NCBI RefSeq assembly: GCF_900168685.1
Contig: NZ_FVZN01000014.1
Location: 2,046,001 to 2,110,000 of the forward strand
Reading direction: 5' to 3'
From: Solibacillus isronensis
Lineage (GTDB): Bacteria; Bacillota; Bacilli; Bacillales_A; Planococcaceae
Length of the DNA: 64,000 nucleotides
Shown here: positions 36,314 through 44,738 of the stretch, piece by piece
Numbering within the stretch: the stretch's first letter is position 1
Layout of the letters: every line of letters begins with the position of its first letter
Notes under the pieces: generated by a model
The model's input: only the letters and a program-made list of their open reading frames with translations
The model's database searches: none
Told to the model about the DNA's origin: nothing
Made by a program: the position numbers and the translations under genes

Positions 36314-37775
36314 AAGTTCCACAATAGCTTACAAACGGTGGTTCTTTGTCTGATGGTGGCTCTGTATATTTTTTGTACTCCTCCGTTACATTAAACGGAC
36401 TTGTCAGCACTTGCAGCATCTCGGCAAACATTGACGGGTCGCCTTCTGCAAATTGTTCAATTGCCTGTTCTACAAAGTGATTTCTTGGAATAATGGCCGG
36501 ATTAACAGACTGCATCACTTGCATCGTTTCATCAATTGTCGTGTCTTGCTGTTCGATCCGTTCAAACCATGTTTTTTCCCACTGTTTAAATGCCTCTGAA
36601 TGGAACAAGTCATTATTCGGTCGCTTACCTTCCGACAATGCACGGAAAGTATTTGTATAATCCACTTCGTGTTCTTCCATTAAATTCAGCAGATTATCAA
36701 TCAGCTTCTCATCCTGTTCATCAATTGAAAGAAGACCTAATTTTTCCCGCATTTCACTATAATAATAAGCTTCATAAATTGATGGGAATTTCCCAAGAAT
36801 ATTTTGTGCTAGTTGAACTGCTTCCTCTTCATTTTCATGAAGGAGCGGCAGTAAGCTCTCAGCAAAACGAGTTAAGTTCCATGATGCGATCGGCGGTTGA
36901 TTGCGGTAGGCATAACGCCCCTGACGGTCAATCGAACTGAATACAGTTGCCACATCATACGTATCCATAAACGCGCATGGCCCGTAATCGATTGTTTCAC
37001 CGCTGATTGTCATATTATCGGTATTCATTACACCATGAATAAAGCCGACACTTTGCCATTTCGCTATAAGGGCAGCTTGTCTATCAAGCACCGCTTCGAG
37101 AAATGCAAGATAGCGGTTTTCTGCGTGCAAAAGCTCGGGATAATGGCGCCGGATTGCATAATCTGCCAAAGCTTTTAAGTCGTCCGCTTCGCCAAATGCA
37201 GCCGCATACTGGAACGTCCCGACCCGCAAGTGACTTGCAGCAACACGAGTTAAAACAGCGCCTTCCAAAGCGGTTTCACGATAAATAATATCACCAGTTG
37301 CCGTAACGGCTAAGCTGCGTGTTGTCGGAATCGAAAGTGCATGCATAGCCTCACTGATGATAAACTCCCGCAACATTGGACCGAGTGCAGCACGTCCATC
37401 GCCACCACGAGAATATGGTGTAAGACCGGATCCTTTCAACTGAAGATCAAATCGTTCCCCTTTTGGCTTGATATGCTCTCCGATTAATAACGCTCTTCCG
37501 TCGCCTAACATATTAAAATGTCCAAATTGATGTCCCGCATAGGCTTGTGCAATTTGTGCTGAACCATCCGGCATTTCATGTCCCGCCAAAATTGCGGCAC
37601 CATGCTCTTTTAATTCCTGAGCCTCTAAACCAAGCTGCTCTGCTAATGTGCGGTTAAAGATGACGATTGAAGGTGATGTCACTTTATTAGCCGTTACAGG
37701 GGAATAAAAAGTTTGCGGCAACTCCATGTAACTGTTATTAAAACGAAAACCAAAATTCTGCTTTTTATCTGTCAT
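36312..37775 (-). CDS. selO: Protein adenylyltransferase SelO (YdiU family)
   Basis: Pseudokinase-fold enzyme that transfers AMP to protein Ser/Thr/Tyr. 487 residues from ATG 37775 (GAGG eight bases upstream); an earlier frame opening at 37838 has no ribosome site. Seen: YAGHQFGHFNMLGDGRALLIGE, LQLKGSGLTPYSRGGDGRAALGPMLREF, GVMNTDNMTISGETIDYGPCAFMD (the metal and ATP site), and the ending YCGT. The family's C-terminal Cys is near the end, as in homologues. The SelO start lies about 200 bases from bioY. Confidence 0.94.
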   Translation of the reverse strand: MTDKKQNFGFRFNNSYMELPQTFYSPVTANKVTSPSIVIFNRTLAEQLGLEAQELKEHGAAILAGHEMPDGSAQIAQAYAGHQFGHFNMLGDGRALLIGEHIKPKGERFDLQLKGSGLTPYSRGGDGRAALGPMLREFIISEAMHALSIPTTRSLAVTATGDIIYRETALEGAVLTRVAASHLRVGTFQYAAAFGEADDLKALADYAIRRHYPELLHAENRYLAFLEAVLDRQAALIAKWQSVGFIHGVMNTDNMTISGETIDYGPCAFMDTYDVATVFSSIDRQGRYAYRNQPPIASWNLTRFAESLLPLLHENEEEAVQLAQNILGKFPSIYEAYYYSEMREKLGLLSIDEQDEKLIDNLLNLMEEHEVDYTNTFRALSEGKRPNNDLFHSEAFKQWEKTWFERIEQQDTTIDETMQVMQSVNPAIIPRNHFVEQAIEQFAEGDPSMFAEMLQVLTSPFNVTEEYKKYTEPPSDKEPPFVSYCGT

Positions 37776-37878
37776 TGTTTTCGCCTCATTCCTTTCAAAG
37801 ATGCATTTATTATAAACTTTTTTATACAAGTTAACCAAAATTAAGCCCGGTTATGTTTATATAAACAGCTTTTTCTAT

Positions 37879-37906
37879 GTTAACCTTCTAAAAATAAAAG
37901 TTGACA
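37879..37906. promoter_or_regulatory. BirA-type operator 1 (overlaps the -35 of bioY)
   Basis: TGTTAAC, 15 bases, GTTGACA. The right half contains the TTGACA -35 box. The half-site and spacing match the known Firmicute BirA motif (GTTAAC half-sites, 14-16 bases apart). Confidence 0.6.
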
Positions 37907-37929
37907 CAAAACGAAACTCACTTTATATT
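37901..37929 (+). promoter_or_regulatory. Sigma-A promoter of bioY
   Basis: TTGACA (37901-37906), 17 bases, TATATT (37924-37929). It is flanked by the two BirA-type sites. Confidence 0.75.
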
Positions 37930-37931
37930 TA

Positions 37932-37960
37932 TGTTAACCAAAATAATATAGAAGTTAACA
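37932..37960. promoter_or_regulatory. BirA-type operator 2 (over the bioY start site)
   Basis: TGTTAAC (37932-37938), 15 bases, GTTAACA (37954-37960), a perfect inverted repeat directly after the -10 box and before the ribosome site. Biotinylated-AMP-bound BirA would block transcription here. Confidence 0.85.
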
Positions 37961-37976
37961 ACAAGGGGAGTAATGT

Positions 37977-38567
37977 ATGGAGACTGTTCACAAAACACAA
38001 AGCTTTAAAACAATCGATTTAATTTACAGTGCACTTTTTGCGACACTTATTATGGTAGGAGCAAATATCACATCATTTGTTCCTTTTCTAACGGTCGGTG
38101 GTGTGCCGATAACATTACAAGCATTTTTTGCAATATTAGCAGGTTTAGTGCTTGGTTCAAAAAAAGGAGCCATTGCATGTGCAGTGTATATGTTTATCGG
38201 GTTAGCAGGGGCACCGGTATTCTCTAAATTCTCTGGCGGATTTTCGGCGATTCTACTTCCGACTTTCGGCTTTATCGTAACGTTTATTATTAGTGCATAT
38301 ATTGCCGGTAAAATTGCCGAAAAGTTTCAAACGCGACTTGCCTATATTATCGGGGCACTTATTGCGATGGCAGTTAACTATATTATAGGAACAACATGGA
38401 TGTATTTTGCCTATACATTATGGGCATCCGCACCTGAAGGTTTTACATTTAAAATGGCGTGGCTATGGATGATTCCTCCAATGCCAAAAGATATTATTCT
38501 TTCAATTTTTGCCGGGTTCTTCGCTTATCGTATTCAAAAGATCCTGAAAATCCTGCCTACAAAATAA
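37977..38567 (+). CDS. bioY: Biotin transporter substrate-binding protein BioY
   Basis: 196-residue membrane S component of the ECF biotin importer, six helices. The motif GGVPITLQAFFAILAGLVLG (about 41-60) and GAPVFSKFSGGFSAI are typical of BioY. AAGGGGAG precedes ATG 37977. No EcfA/T genes are adjacent, so it works alone or with a shared ECF module elsewhere. Two BirA-type operators upstream make biotin repression very likely. Confidence 0.95.
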   Translation: METVHKTQSFKTIDLIYSALFATLIMVGANITSFVPFLTVGGVPITLQAFFAILAGLVLGSKKGAIACAVYMFIGLAGAPVFSKFSGGFSAILLPTFGFIVTFIISAYIAGKIAEKFQTRLAYIIGALIAMAVNYIIGTTWMYFAYTLWASAPEGFTFKMAWLWMIPPMPKDIILSIFAGFFAYRIQKILKILPTK

Positions 38568-38675
38568 TATAGTAGATTGCAGTAGAACTCCTCATCACAT
38601 GTTCTCGGCGTCATCATTATACCGGGATTCATATATTTGATATACTTTATTCAATAGATGAAGGAGGAATTTCAT

Positions 38676-39125
38676 ATGGCAAATCATTATCAAAATATAG
38701 TTGTTGCAGTAGATGGTTCAGAAATAAGCGAACTCGCTTTTCAAAAATCGATTGATATAGCAAAAAGAAATATTGGCTCGACTTTACATATTATCCATGT
38801 AATCGATACGAGCTTCTCCGCATCTTTTGATATGCTTTATGATAATATGGTTGAATTGGTTCGAAAACATGGCGAAGTTTTATTGGACCGCTATGAATTG
38901 GAAGCAAAAGATGCAGGTATTCCTTCGATCAATAAAATTTTAACAAAAGGTACGCCTAAAACGATTTTAGCAAGAAGGCTTTCAGAGCATGCGCCAGCAG
39001 ATATTATCATTTGTGGTGCAACCGGATCAAATGCGGCCGAGCAGATGTTCATGGGCTCCACTACAGAAGCAATCGTTCGGCATGCAACTTGTGATGTTTT
39101 AATTGTACGTACACCAGAAAAATAA
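38676..39125 (+). CDS. Universal stress protein (UspA family)
   Basis: 149 residues from ATG 38676, with AAGGAGG eight bases upstream (an in-frame ATG 18 bases earlier overlaps that site). It has IVVAVDGSEISELAFQKSIDIA at the start and the ATP-binding C-terminal motif GATGSNAAEQMFMGSTTEAIVRHATCDVLIVR. A cytoplasmic ATP-binding stress protein with no fixed activity. Monocistronic, ending at a strong bidirectional terminator. Confidence 0.93.
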   Translation: MANHYQNIVVAVDGSEISELAFQKSIDIAKRNIGSTLHIIHVIDTSFSASFDMLYDNMVELVRKHGEVLLDRYELEAKDAGIPSINKILTKGTPKTILARRLSEHAPADIIICGATGSNAAEQMFMGSTTEAIVRHATCDVLIVRTPEK

Positions 39126-39170
39126 AAAAAGGTTATGAGGTGCATAAAAATGTCCTCATAGCCTTTTTTA
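39124..39170. terminator. Bidirectional terminator
   Basis: Perfect 10-bp stem GGTTATGAGG / CCTCATAGCC (39131-39140 with 39154-39163), with AAAAAAA on the left and TTTTTT on the right. It serves the USP gene and the convergent helicase gene. Confidence 0.92.
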
Positions 39171-42100
39171 AATCATTAAAATTTCCCTGATATCTTGCTC
39201 GGTTAATGTTGTCTTCGACGATTCATCACCGTCCAATATATCCGAAATAAGCATTTTTTTCTTCTGTTGAAGCTCACTCATTTTTTCCTCAATCGTTCCG
39301 TTTGCAATAAGTTTAATAACTTGTACAACTTCCTTTTGCCCCATACGATGGGCACGGTCAGCTGCTTGTTCCTCCACTGCCGGATTCCACCATAAATCAT
39401 ATAAGATGACGGTATCTGCCCCTGTTAGATTCAGTCCGGTACCACCTGCTTTTAATGAAATCAAAAACAGATCCCGCTCTCCATCATTAAAAGAGTTACA
39501 AAGTGCAATCCGCTCTTCCGAAGGTGTTTGTCCATCAAGATAAAAATATTGTTCTCCGCGCTTTGAAAGCTCTGTCGCAATCATTTTAAGCATTTGCGTA
39601 AACTGTGAAAAAATTAATACCCGTCGTCCTGACGCCTTCGATTGTTCCAATAAACGGAACAGCTGCTCAAACTTTGCAGAACCGCCTTTATACCCTTCGA
39701 CAAACAGTGCCGGGTGACAACAGATTTGACGCAGTCTTGTAATTCCCGCTAAAATACGAATTCGGTTTTTATGAAACGTTTCTTTGTCCAGATGCTTCAT
39801 TGTATCAACACGCAACTTAGCCAAATAGGCGGCATATAACGCTTTTTGCTCCGGCAACAGTTCGGCTTTTTCAATCATTTCCTCTTTTTGAGGTAATTCA
39901 CCTAATACATGTTCTTTCATTCGACGCAGAAGAAACGGACGTACTCTTCGTGCAATATCTTTTCGCTGCATATGGCGGAACTCCTCTAGCTCGCGGAACA
40001 GCTGCGGAAAGATAACACGGTAAATCGACCATAATTCCGATAATGAGTTTTCAATCGGTGTGCCTGTTAACCCAAAGCGATTTGTTGCCTGGATTCTTTT
40101 CACCGTTCTTGCTGTTTGTGTTACCGGATTTTTAAATGCCTGCGCTTCGTCAAAAAATACTGTATGGAAATGCTGACGTTCATAGAATGCGCTATCTTTA
40201 CGTAATAACGGATAGGTTGTAATAATGACATCATGGTCTTCCATTGTACGCAGTAAATGACGCCGCTCCGCTACTTCCCCATCAATGACAATCGCTTCGA
40301 CTTCCGGTGCAAATTGCATGAATTCATAAAGCCAGTTGTATGAGAGCGACGATGGACAAACAATTAGAACCGGCTGTTTGTTAGCACGGATTATCGGCAA
40401 TTCGGATACAATAAAAGCGATACTCTGGACTGTTTTCCCGAGCCCCATGTCATCGGCAAGCACACCGCCGAAGCCATAATTCGAGAGTAATTTCAACCAG
40501 TTATAACCATGTTTCTGGTAATCCCGAAGTATCGGTTCCAGGCTTTCCGGAACTTCAAATGTCAATGATTCAGGATGTAATAACTGCCCTGTAAACTGTT
40601 TAAAAGATTCTTCCGCTTCGAAAATATCACTTTGTTCAAACTGCTCCAAAAACGGCAGACTATCCATTATTGGCATATTAAACGTTAGTTCATACTCATC
40701 ATCCTGGGCCGGGATTGCTCTAAGGAAGCGCTGAATTTCTTCGATTTCCCTCGTCTCCAGAGACAGTAATGCCCCATCTTGCAAACGATAATATTTTTGC
40801 TTCACTTTTATCGCCGCTAAAATTTCTTTTATTTGCTTATTTGAAACCCCATCCATTTCAAATTTAAATTCAAGCCAATTTGTCCGTTCCTTTTGGACAT
40901 TCACCCGGATTTTCGGAAAATTATTTTCTTTGGCAATCCGCAGTTTAACAGAATTTGTTGCATAGATTTTTGCAAGTTTTGTGAGCTTTGGAAGCTGGTG
41001 ATATAAAAACTCATATTCAAGTTCTTCATTTTGCATATAGTAGCCGCCATCCGTTTTTGTAAAGCCGCTTTCATCCATCATTGCTAATACCGCCGCTTCC
41101 TTTTCGATATCCCGTATGATGAACACATCATCCGAAAGCTGATCATCCAATGGTTGAATAACAAATTGCCCGTACTGAAATTCCACACCTGCAAGGAAAC
41201 GGTTTTTCAGACGGTCTAAATAAACGTTTACTACTAATGGGTTTTCCAACTGTTTTACTGAAAGCTCCCGAGCCATTTCCACAACACCTATTTTTTTCAG
41301 TTTAGGTATCACCTGATCCCGGAAGTAATCCCAGTGTGAATGCTCAATTGTTAATAAAGATTTTTGCTGAAGCATTTGCTTTAATTCGAAAAGCTGCTTC
41401 ATACTGTCATCACTCATTTGCGTCAGTTCGCCGTCAAATAGCACTATCCGGTAACTTGGAAACAAGACAGCACGTTCAATTCCTTCTATATAAAGCTCAT
41501 ACTCTTCACCCTTTGCTTCAATGAAAAAACGAAGTGCTGTAGGCTGTGTTTCAATCTTTATTTCGTCATAGTTCTCGTTTTGATAAAATAACGAAACATT
41601 TTTCGTATTGGAAATCAATGAAGAAAGTAAATACCAGGATGAAGGCGGAATGATCAGCAAATGCTGCTCCTGATTTTGTACAGGCATGTCATTATAAAGT
41701 GCATCATCTTCCATATTTTTTATAAGGAAGTGTAAGATGGCATCATGCTGTTCGTCAAAACAAAACTCTTCAAAATTATAGGTTGTATGATGGGAAATCA
41801 GGTATGGCTTTTTATTTTTTATATGTGTTAAAAACTCCCGAATAGACAAGATTTGATCTCCATTAACTTGGAGTTGCATCCCAATAACCGGGTCTTGTTC
41901 TGTAAGTTGAACAGGTGTTATTAAGAACTGTACATTCAATACTTCTCGCTTTTCAAAGTGGCGCTGCTGCTTTGTCGTTTGTACTGTCTGTTGTTTAAAA
42001 ATTGAAAGAAAGCTGTTTTTAGAAATAAATTTTTCATCGTACTCATCATTTGGCAGCGATTGAGCCTTATTCTTGTTGAGATTATAAATAGCGATAAGAA

Positions 42101-42353
42101 CCGCCGCTACATGTTGACAGCTTTTACTGAAATCACCCAATGTCGGGCAACTGCACGATGTTTTAAATTGACCTGCACCCTGTTTTTCTATACGGACAAC
42201 GAATTGTTCCGTGCTTTTTACAACCGCTTCTCCATACATATCCGTATATTGCAGGAAATCTACTTTCCCTGTTTGATAAAAAGTTTGCCCTTTTTTAAAA
42301 GAAACGGTTCCGCATAGATTTTTTATTTGTTTTTCCGATAGTTTGATATCCAT
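39168..42353 (-). CDS. SWIM zinc finger plus SNF2-family DNA helicase/translocase
   Basis: 1061 residues. An N-terminal SWIM zinc finger (SCSCPTLGDFSKSCQHVAAVL, about residues 66-86), a middle SNF2-associated bacterial region, and a C-terminal SNF2 ATPase. The ATPase has motif I DDMGLGKTVQS (about 633), motif II FFDEAQAFKNP, motif III GLTGTPIENSLSELWS, and motifs V-VI SLKAGGTGLNLT...DRAHRMGQKE. Probably a DNA translocase that remodels protein-DNA complexes; a repair or transcription role is known for relatives (RapA/YwqA type) but not shown here. GGGGGGAT precedes ATG 42353. Monocistronic. No phage-defence partner genes are seen nearby. Confidence 0.9.
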   Translation of the reverse strand: MDIKLSEKQIKNLCGTVSFKKGQTFYQTGKVDFLQYTDMYGEAVVKSTEQFVVRIEKQGAGQFKTSCSCPTLGDFSKSCQHVAAVLIAIYNLNKNKAQSLPNDEYDEKFISKNSFLSIFKQQTVQTTKQQRHFEKREVLNVQFLITPVQLTEQDPVIGMQLQVNGDQILSIREFLTHIKNKKPYLISHHTTYNFEEFCFDEQHDAILHFLIKNMEDDALYNDMPVQNQEQHLLIIPPSSWYLLSSLISNTKNVSLFYQNENYDEIKIETQPTALRFFIEAKGEEYELYIEGIERAVLFPSYRIVLFDGELTQMSDDSMKQLFELKQMLQQKSLLTIEHSHWDYFRDQVIPKLKKIGVVEMARELSVKQLENPLVVNVYLDRLKNRFLAGVEFQYGQFVIQPLDDQLSDDVFIIRDIEKEAAVLAMMDESGFTKTDGGYYMQNEELEYEFLYHQLPKLTKLAKIYATNSVKLRIAKENNFPKIRVNVQKERTNWLEFKFEMDGVSNKQIKEILAAIKVKQKYYRLQDGALLSLETREIEEIQRFLRAIPAQDDEYELTFNMPIMDSLPFLEQFEQSDIFEAEESFKQFTGQLLHPESLTFEVPESLEPILRDYQKHGYNWLKLLSNYGFGGVLADDMGLGKTVQSIAFIVSELPIIRANKQPVLIVCPSSLSYNWLYEFMQFAPEVEAIVIDGEVAERRHLLRTMEDHDVIITTYPLLRKDSAFYERQHFHTVFFDEAQAFKNPVTQTARTVKRIQATNRFGLTGTPIENSLSELWSIYRVIFPQLFRELEEFRHMQRKDIARRVRPFLLRRMKEHVLGELPQKEEMIEKAELLPEQKALYAAYLAKLRVDTMKHLDKETFHKNRIRILAGITRLRQICCHPALFVEGYKGGSAKFEQLFRLLEQSKASGRRVLIFSQFTQMLKMIATELSKRGEQYFYLDGQTPSEERIALCNSFNDGERDLFLISLKAGGTGLNLTGADTVILYDLWWNPAVEEQAADRAHRMGQKEVVQVIKLIANGTIEEKMSELQQKKKMLISDILDGDESSKTTLTEQDIREILMI

Positions 42354-42488
42354 GCCGATCCCCCCTTTTTCTATTTAATCCATTTTCTCATGTCACTCAT
42401 TGAATTACTAGTTCGAAGCGAAGATAATAAAAACCTTTAACTCTTCGATAATTAGGAAATGGGGTGAGAAAATGAAAATAATTAAGCG

Positions 42489-42529
42489 CAAAAAAATATC
42501 ATTTCTCTCTTAGAGAAAAATGATATTTT
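42489..42529 (-). terminator. Terminator after the acyl-CoA-dehydrogenase-like gene
   Basis: Minus strand AAAATATCATTT...CTCT/AGAG...AAATGATATTTTTTT, a long AT-rich stem with a T-run. Confidence 0.75.
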
Positions 42530-42551
42530 GGGTTATCCTTGCCCTATAAAC

Positions 42552-43595
42552 TCAAGCAAAAGATGATTTGATTTTTTCCAGATGTCGGACTGTTGGCGTC
42601 AAGTTGGCAAAGAAGTATGCTTCACGCAGTTTACGGGATGGTACACTTCCTGCAACATAACCGGCAGCTCCATTGTGAATCATATTCGCCTGTACCGCAC
42701 CCAATGTATCGTGCACTGCTTGCAAACGTGTGTTGACAATTTCCTTCAATGTCAAGTTGCTTGCCAAGTTGTTCAACTCTGCATTAATTCTTTCATAGTG
42801 ATCGCGCAGTTCGGTTGCCTGTACTTTTAAGTATTCATTACAGCCGTTTTGCTTCGCTTTTACTTTTTCAATACCTTCAACTGCTGCGGCAATTACGCCT
42901 GCACCAAGTGGAACTTGATAATAAATAAACGTTGGGCGAATAATATCGCAAAATGCTTTTGCATCCTCTGAAATGACAAAGTCTTTTGAAATTACGACAT
43001 CGTCAAATTTACATGAATATGTCGCGCTGCCATTCACTCCAAGGAAACCAAGTCGTTCATTCATTTCAAGACCTTCGATATCAGTTGGTACAAGCACCAA
43101 AACTTCACGACTATCGACTGTCGCAACTGCACCAAAGTAATGACGGTTCCCCAAGTTTGATACAGCAGGCAATGTTCCATTAATGACATAGCCTTCTTCT
43201 GTCTTTTCTGCCTTCAGATGAAGTTTTTCTAATCCGGAATAGTACTTCATCGCGTTTGATAAACCTGTTGCACCAAGTTTTAAGCCGTTTTCCAGCTCAG
43301 GTAATATTGTTTGCTTTAAATACGTGTTATTACTATTACGCAAATAAGTTAATGCGGCTAAATGGCACCAAACACAAAACGCTGTTGTCATACAAACCTT
43401 TGCTGTTTCACGAACAACCGCTGCCTCATCTTGTAATAGTGTCGATTGGTCCTTATTTGCCGATTGGAAGAATCCAGCCTCACTTAGCGCTAAAATATAA
43501 TCTTCTGCATAATGTGCCTGCTCATCGACCTTCTTCACTACGGGCTTCAGTTTTTCATCGATGATTCGTTCTAACAATTCTTTGTTCAATGCCAT
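42552..43595 (-). CDS. Acyl-CoA-dehydrogenase-like flavoprotein, probably not a true dehydrogenase
   Basis: 347 residues, shorter than the usual ~380. Overall acyl-CoA dehydrogenase fold: N-terminal helices, a beta middle domain (GATGLSNAMKYYSG, NGTLPAVSNLGNRHYFGAVA, NERLGFLGVNGSATYSCKFDDVVI), a helical C-terminal domain and HNGAAGYVAGSVPSRKLREAYF. Where dehydrogenases have the catalytic-Glu motif YEGTSE, this one reads FANLTPTVRH, so the base is missing. That pattern fits flavin monooxygenase members of the fold (DszC/SfnC type) or an altered reaction. It follows the DUF4242 gene by 20 bases and sits beside an HxlR gene and a sulfonate-type importer. Confidence 0.8.
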   Translation of the reverse strand: MALNKELLERIIDEKLKPVVKKVDEQAHYAEDYILALSEAGFFQSANKDQSTLLQDEAAVVRETAKVCMTTAFCVWCHLAALTYLRNSNNTYLKQTILPELENGLKLGATGLSNAMKYYSGLEKLHLKAEKTEEGYVINGTLPAVSNLGNRHYFGAVATVDSREVLVLVPTDIEGLEMNERLGFLGVNGSATYSCKFDDVVISKDFVISEDAKAFCDIIRPTFIYYQVPLGAGVIAAAVEGIEKVKAKQNGCNEYLKVQATELRDHYERINAELNNLASNLTLKEIVNTRLQAVHDTLGAVQANMIHNGAAGYVAGSVPSRKLREAYFFANLTPTVRHLEKIKSSFA

Positions 43596-43615
43596 TGTCC
43601 CCGCATCCTTTCCTT

Positions 43616-44131
43616 TTAGTCTGCCAATTCCGTTAATGATGTGATAGGTGTTTGTACGGCTTCACGTGCACGTTTTACAGCTGCTTCATCTGGTGCATCA
43701 TAGAAACATAAACATTTTGTCATATCTTCACATACATACGTACGAGAGAATTTTACATCTGGAACTTCTTCGTACTTTACCGAATTTTTCTTTTTACGCT
43801 CTAAATATTTTTCCATTGTGATTTCTGCAGGAATTTCCCATTCTACTAAGTAGTTTACTTGCTCGCCGCCTGCTTTGACTTCATCAAGTTCTTTACCGAT
43901 TAAACGTACTTCCTTTACTAAATCAATTGCAACACCTTGTGCTTGTAATGCAGTTTTTGCAGCTTCCTCATCAGATGCTTCAATGATAAAATAGCCACGT
44001 GAAAAATCTTTCGCCACTTGAACTTCGATAACTCCAACACCTTCTGTAGCATGCACTTTTTCGACTAATGCCGAAAATGCCTCCTTCGAAGAAACCTCGT
44101 TAATTGTTGATTCTACTAAATATAAACTCAT
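43616..44131 (-). CDS. Tandem DUF4242 (ferredoxin-like, SCO4226-type) protein
   Basis: 171 residues made of two similar ferredoxin-like halves: MSLYLVESTIN... (1-85) and NYLVEWEIPAEITMEKYLERKK... (93-165). The second half contains EVPDVKFSRTYVCEDMTKCLCFYDAPDEAAVKRA, typical of DUF4242, a family whose Streptomyces member SCO4226 binds nickel. Cys residues cluster near 135-142. AGGAGG lies upstream of ATG 44131. Forms an operon with the flavoprotein gene downstream and is divergent from the HxlR regulator. Function unknown; a partner or metallochaperone for the flavoprotein is only inference. Confidence 0.8.
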   Translation of the reverse strand: MSLYLVESTINEVSSKEAFSALVEKVHATEGVGVIEVQVAKDFSRGYFIIEASDEEAAKTALQAQGVAIDLVKEVRLIGKELDEVKAGGEQVNYLVEWEIPAEITMEKYLERKKKNSVKYEEVPDVKFSRTYVCEDMTKCLCFYDAPDEAAVKRAREAVQTPITSLTELAD

Positions 44132-44169
44132 TGTATTTTCCTCCTAATAGTAAATGTTAGATTGTTATA

Positions 44170-44207
44170 TATTCAAATAGGCGTTCTGTTAGAGCGCACT
44201 ATGAATA
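44170..44207. promoter_or_regulatory. Long imperfect palindrome between the HxlR gene and its divergent operon
   Basis: TATTCA (44170-44175) and TGAATA (44202-44207) flank TAG/CTA, GCG/CGC and TC/GA pairs around a centre near 44188. Two-fold symmetry in a divergent promoter region beside a regulator gene makes it a candidate operator. A second AT-rich palindrome, GTTAA-AAAAA-TTAAC, lies at 44230-44244. Confidence 0.4.
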
Positions 44208-44293
44208 CCCATTTCAAATGATTTTACAGGTTAAAAAAATTAACTCGCATTGCATAAAATTAATGTTTATACTTGTATTAAGGAGGCGAAAAC

Positions 44294-44722
44294 ATGAAAA
44301 CACGTTATGACTTACCTTGTAACATTGCACAAACATTAAATATTCTTGGTGATCGTTGGACGCTTCTCATCATTCATGAACTGCTGATCGGTGAAACGAA
44401 CTTCAATGATATTAAGCTGAAACTTCCAGGTTTGTCAGCAAATATTCTGTCAAACCGTTTAAAAGAATTGGAAGAAGCACAGATCGTTCAAAGCGAGCTA
44501 TATTCCGTCCATCCCCCACGCTACCGTTATACATTAACCGAAAAAGGTACCGCCCTTGAGCATGTTTTCAATGCGATGATTATATGGGGTGCTGATCACC
44601 TGGAAACGTGCTATAAAGAAATCGTTGGTCCTGATGAACAGCGTGTAGAGGTCGGATATTATTCTACTGAAACAGGCGAACGTGTCGACACGATTTATAT
44701 ACGGGCGTTAAAAACTGTCTAA
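44294..44722 (+). CDS. HxlR-family transcriptional regulator
   Basis: 142 residues with the HxlR winged-helix pattern: LPCNIAQTLNILGDRWTLLIIHELL, then LPGLSANILSNRLKELEEAQIVQS and a wing YTLTEKGTAL. A Cys lies at about residue 8, the position where redox-sensing members carry one. AAGGAGG lies upstream of ATG 44294. It is divergent from the DUF4242-flavoprotein operon and converges on the ABC importer genes, so it may control either or both. Confidence 0.92.
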   Translation: MKTRYDLPCNIAQTLNILGDRWTLLIIHELLIGETNFNDIKLKLPGLSANILSNRLKELEEAQIVQSELYSVHPPRYRYTLTEKGTALEHVFNAMIIWGADHLETCYKEIVGPDEQRVEVGYYSTETGERVDTIYIRALKTV

Positions 44723-44738
44723 ATCTTAGGCAGTTTTA
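44711..44738. terminator. Bidirectional hairpin at the ends of the HxlR and permease genes
   Basis: AAAACTG-(T)-CTAA / TTAG-(G)-CAGTTTT with one mismatch, overlapping both stop codons, with TTTTATTTTG on the plus side. Confidence 0.65.

Noticed and set aside
37829-37856. A third GTTAAC-type pair considered as another BirA operator, nearer selO.
   Set aside because: The right half is degenerate (GTTATG) and the half-site offset is 20, not 21 as in the two good sites.
39168-42353. The SWIM-SNF2 gene as part of a phage-defence island.
   Set aside because: No methylase, nuclease, toxin or integrase genes are adjacent; it is monocistronic and flanked by a stress gene and a metabolic locus.
42471-42513. 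A 13-residue plus-strand frame with a GGGGTGAG site before its ATG, upstream of the SNF2 gene.
   Set aside because: It is very short, runs into the terminator hairpin and has no gene to lead.
44147-44176. TTGAAT-18-TACTAT as promoter of the DUF4242-flavoprotein operon.
   Set aside because: The start site would fall inside the AGGAGG ribosome site of the DUF4242 gene, leaving no usable leader.
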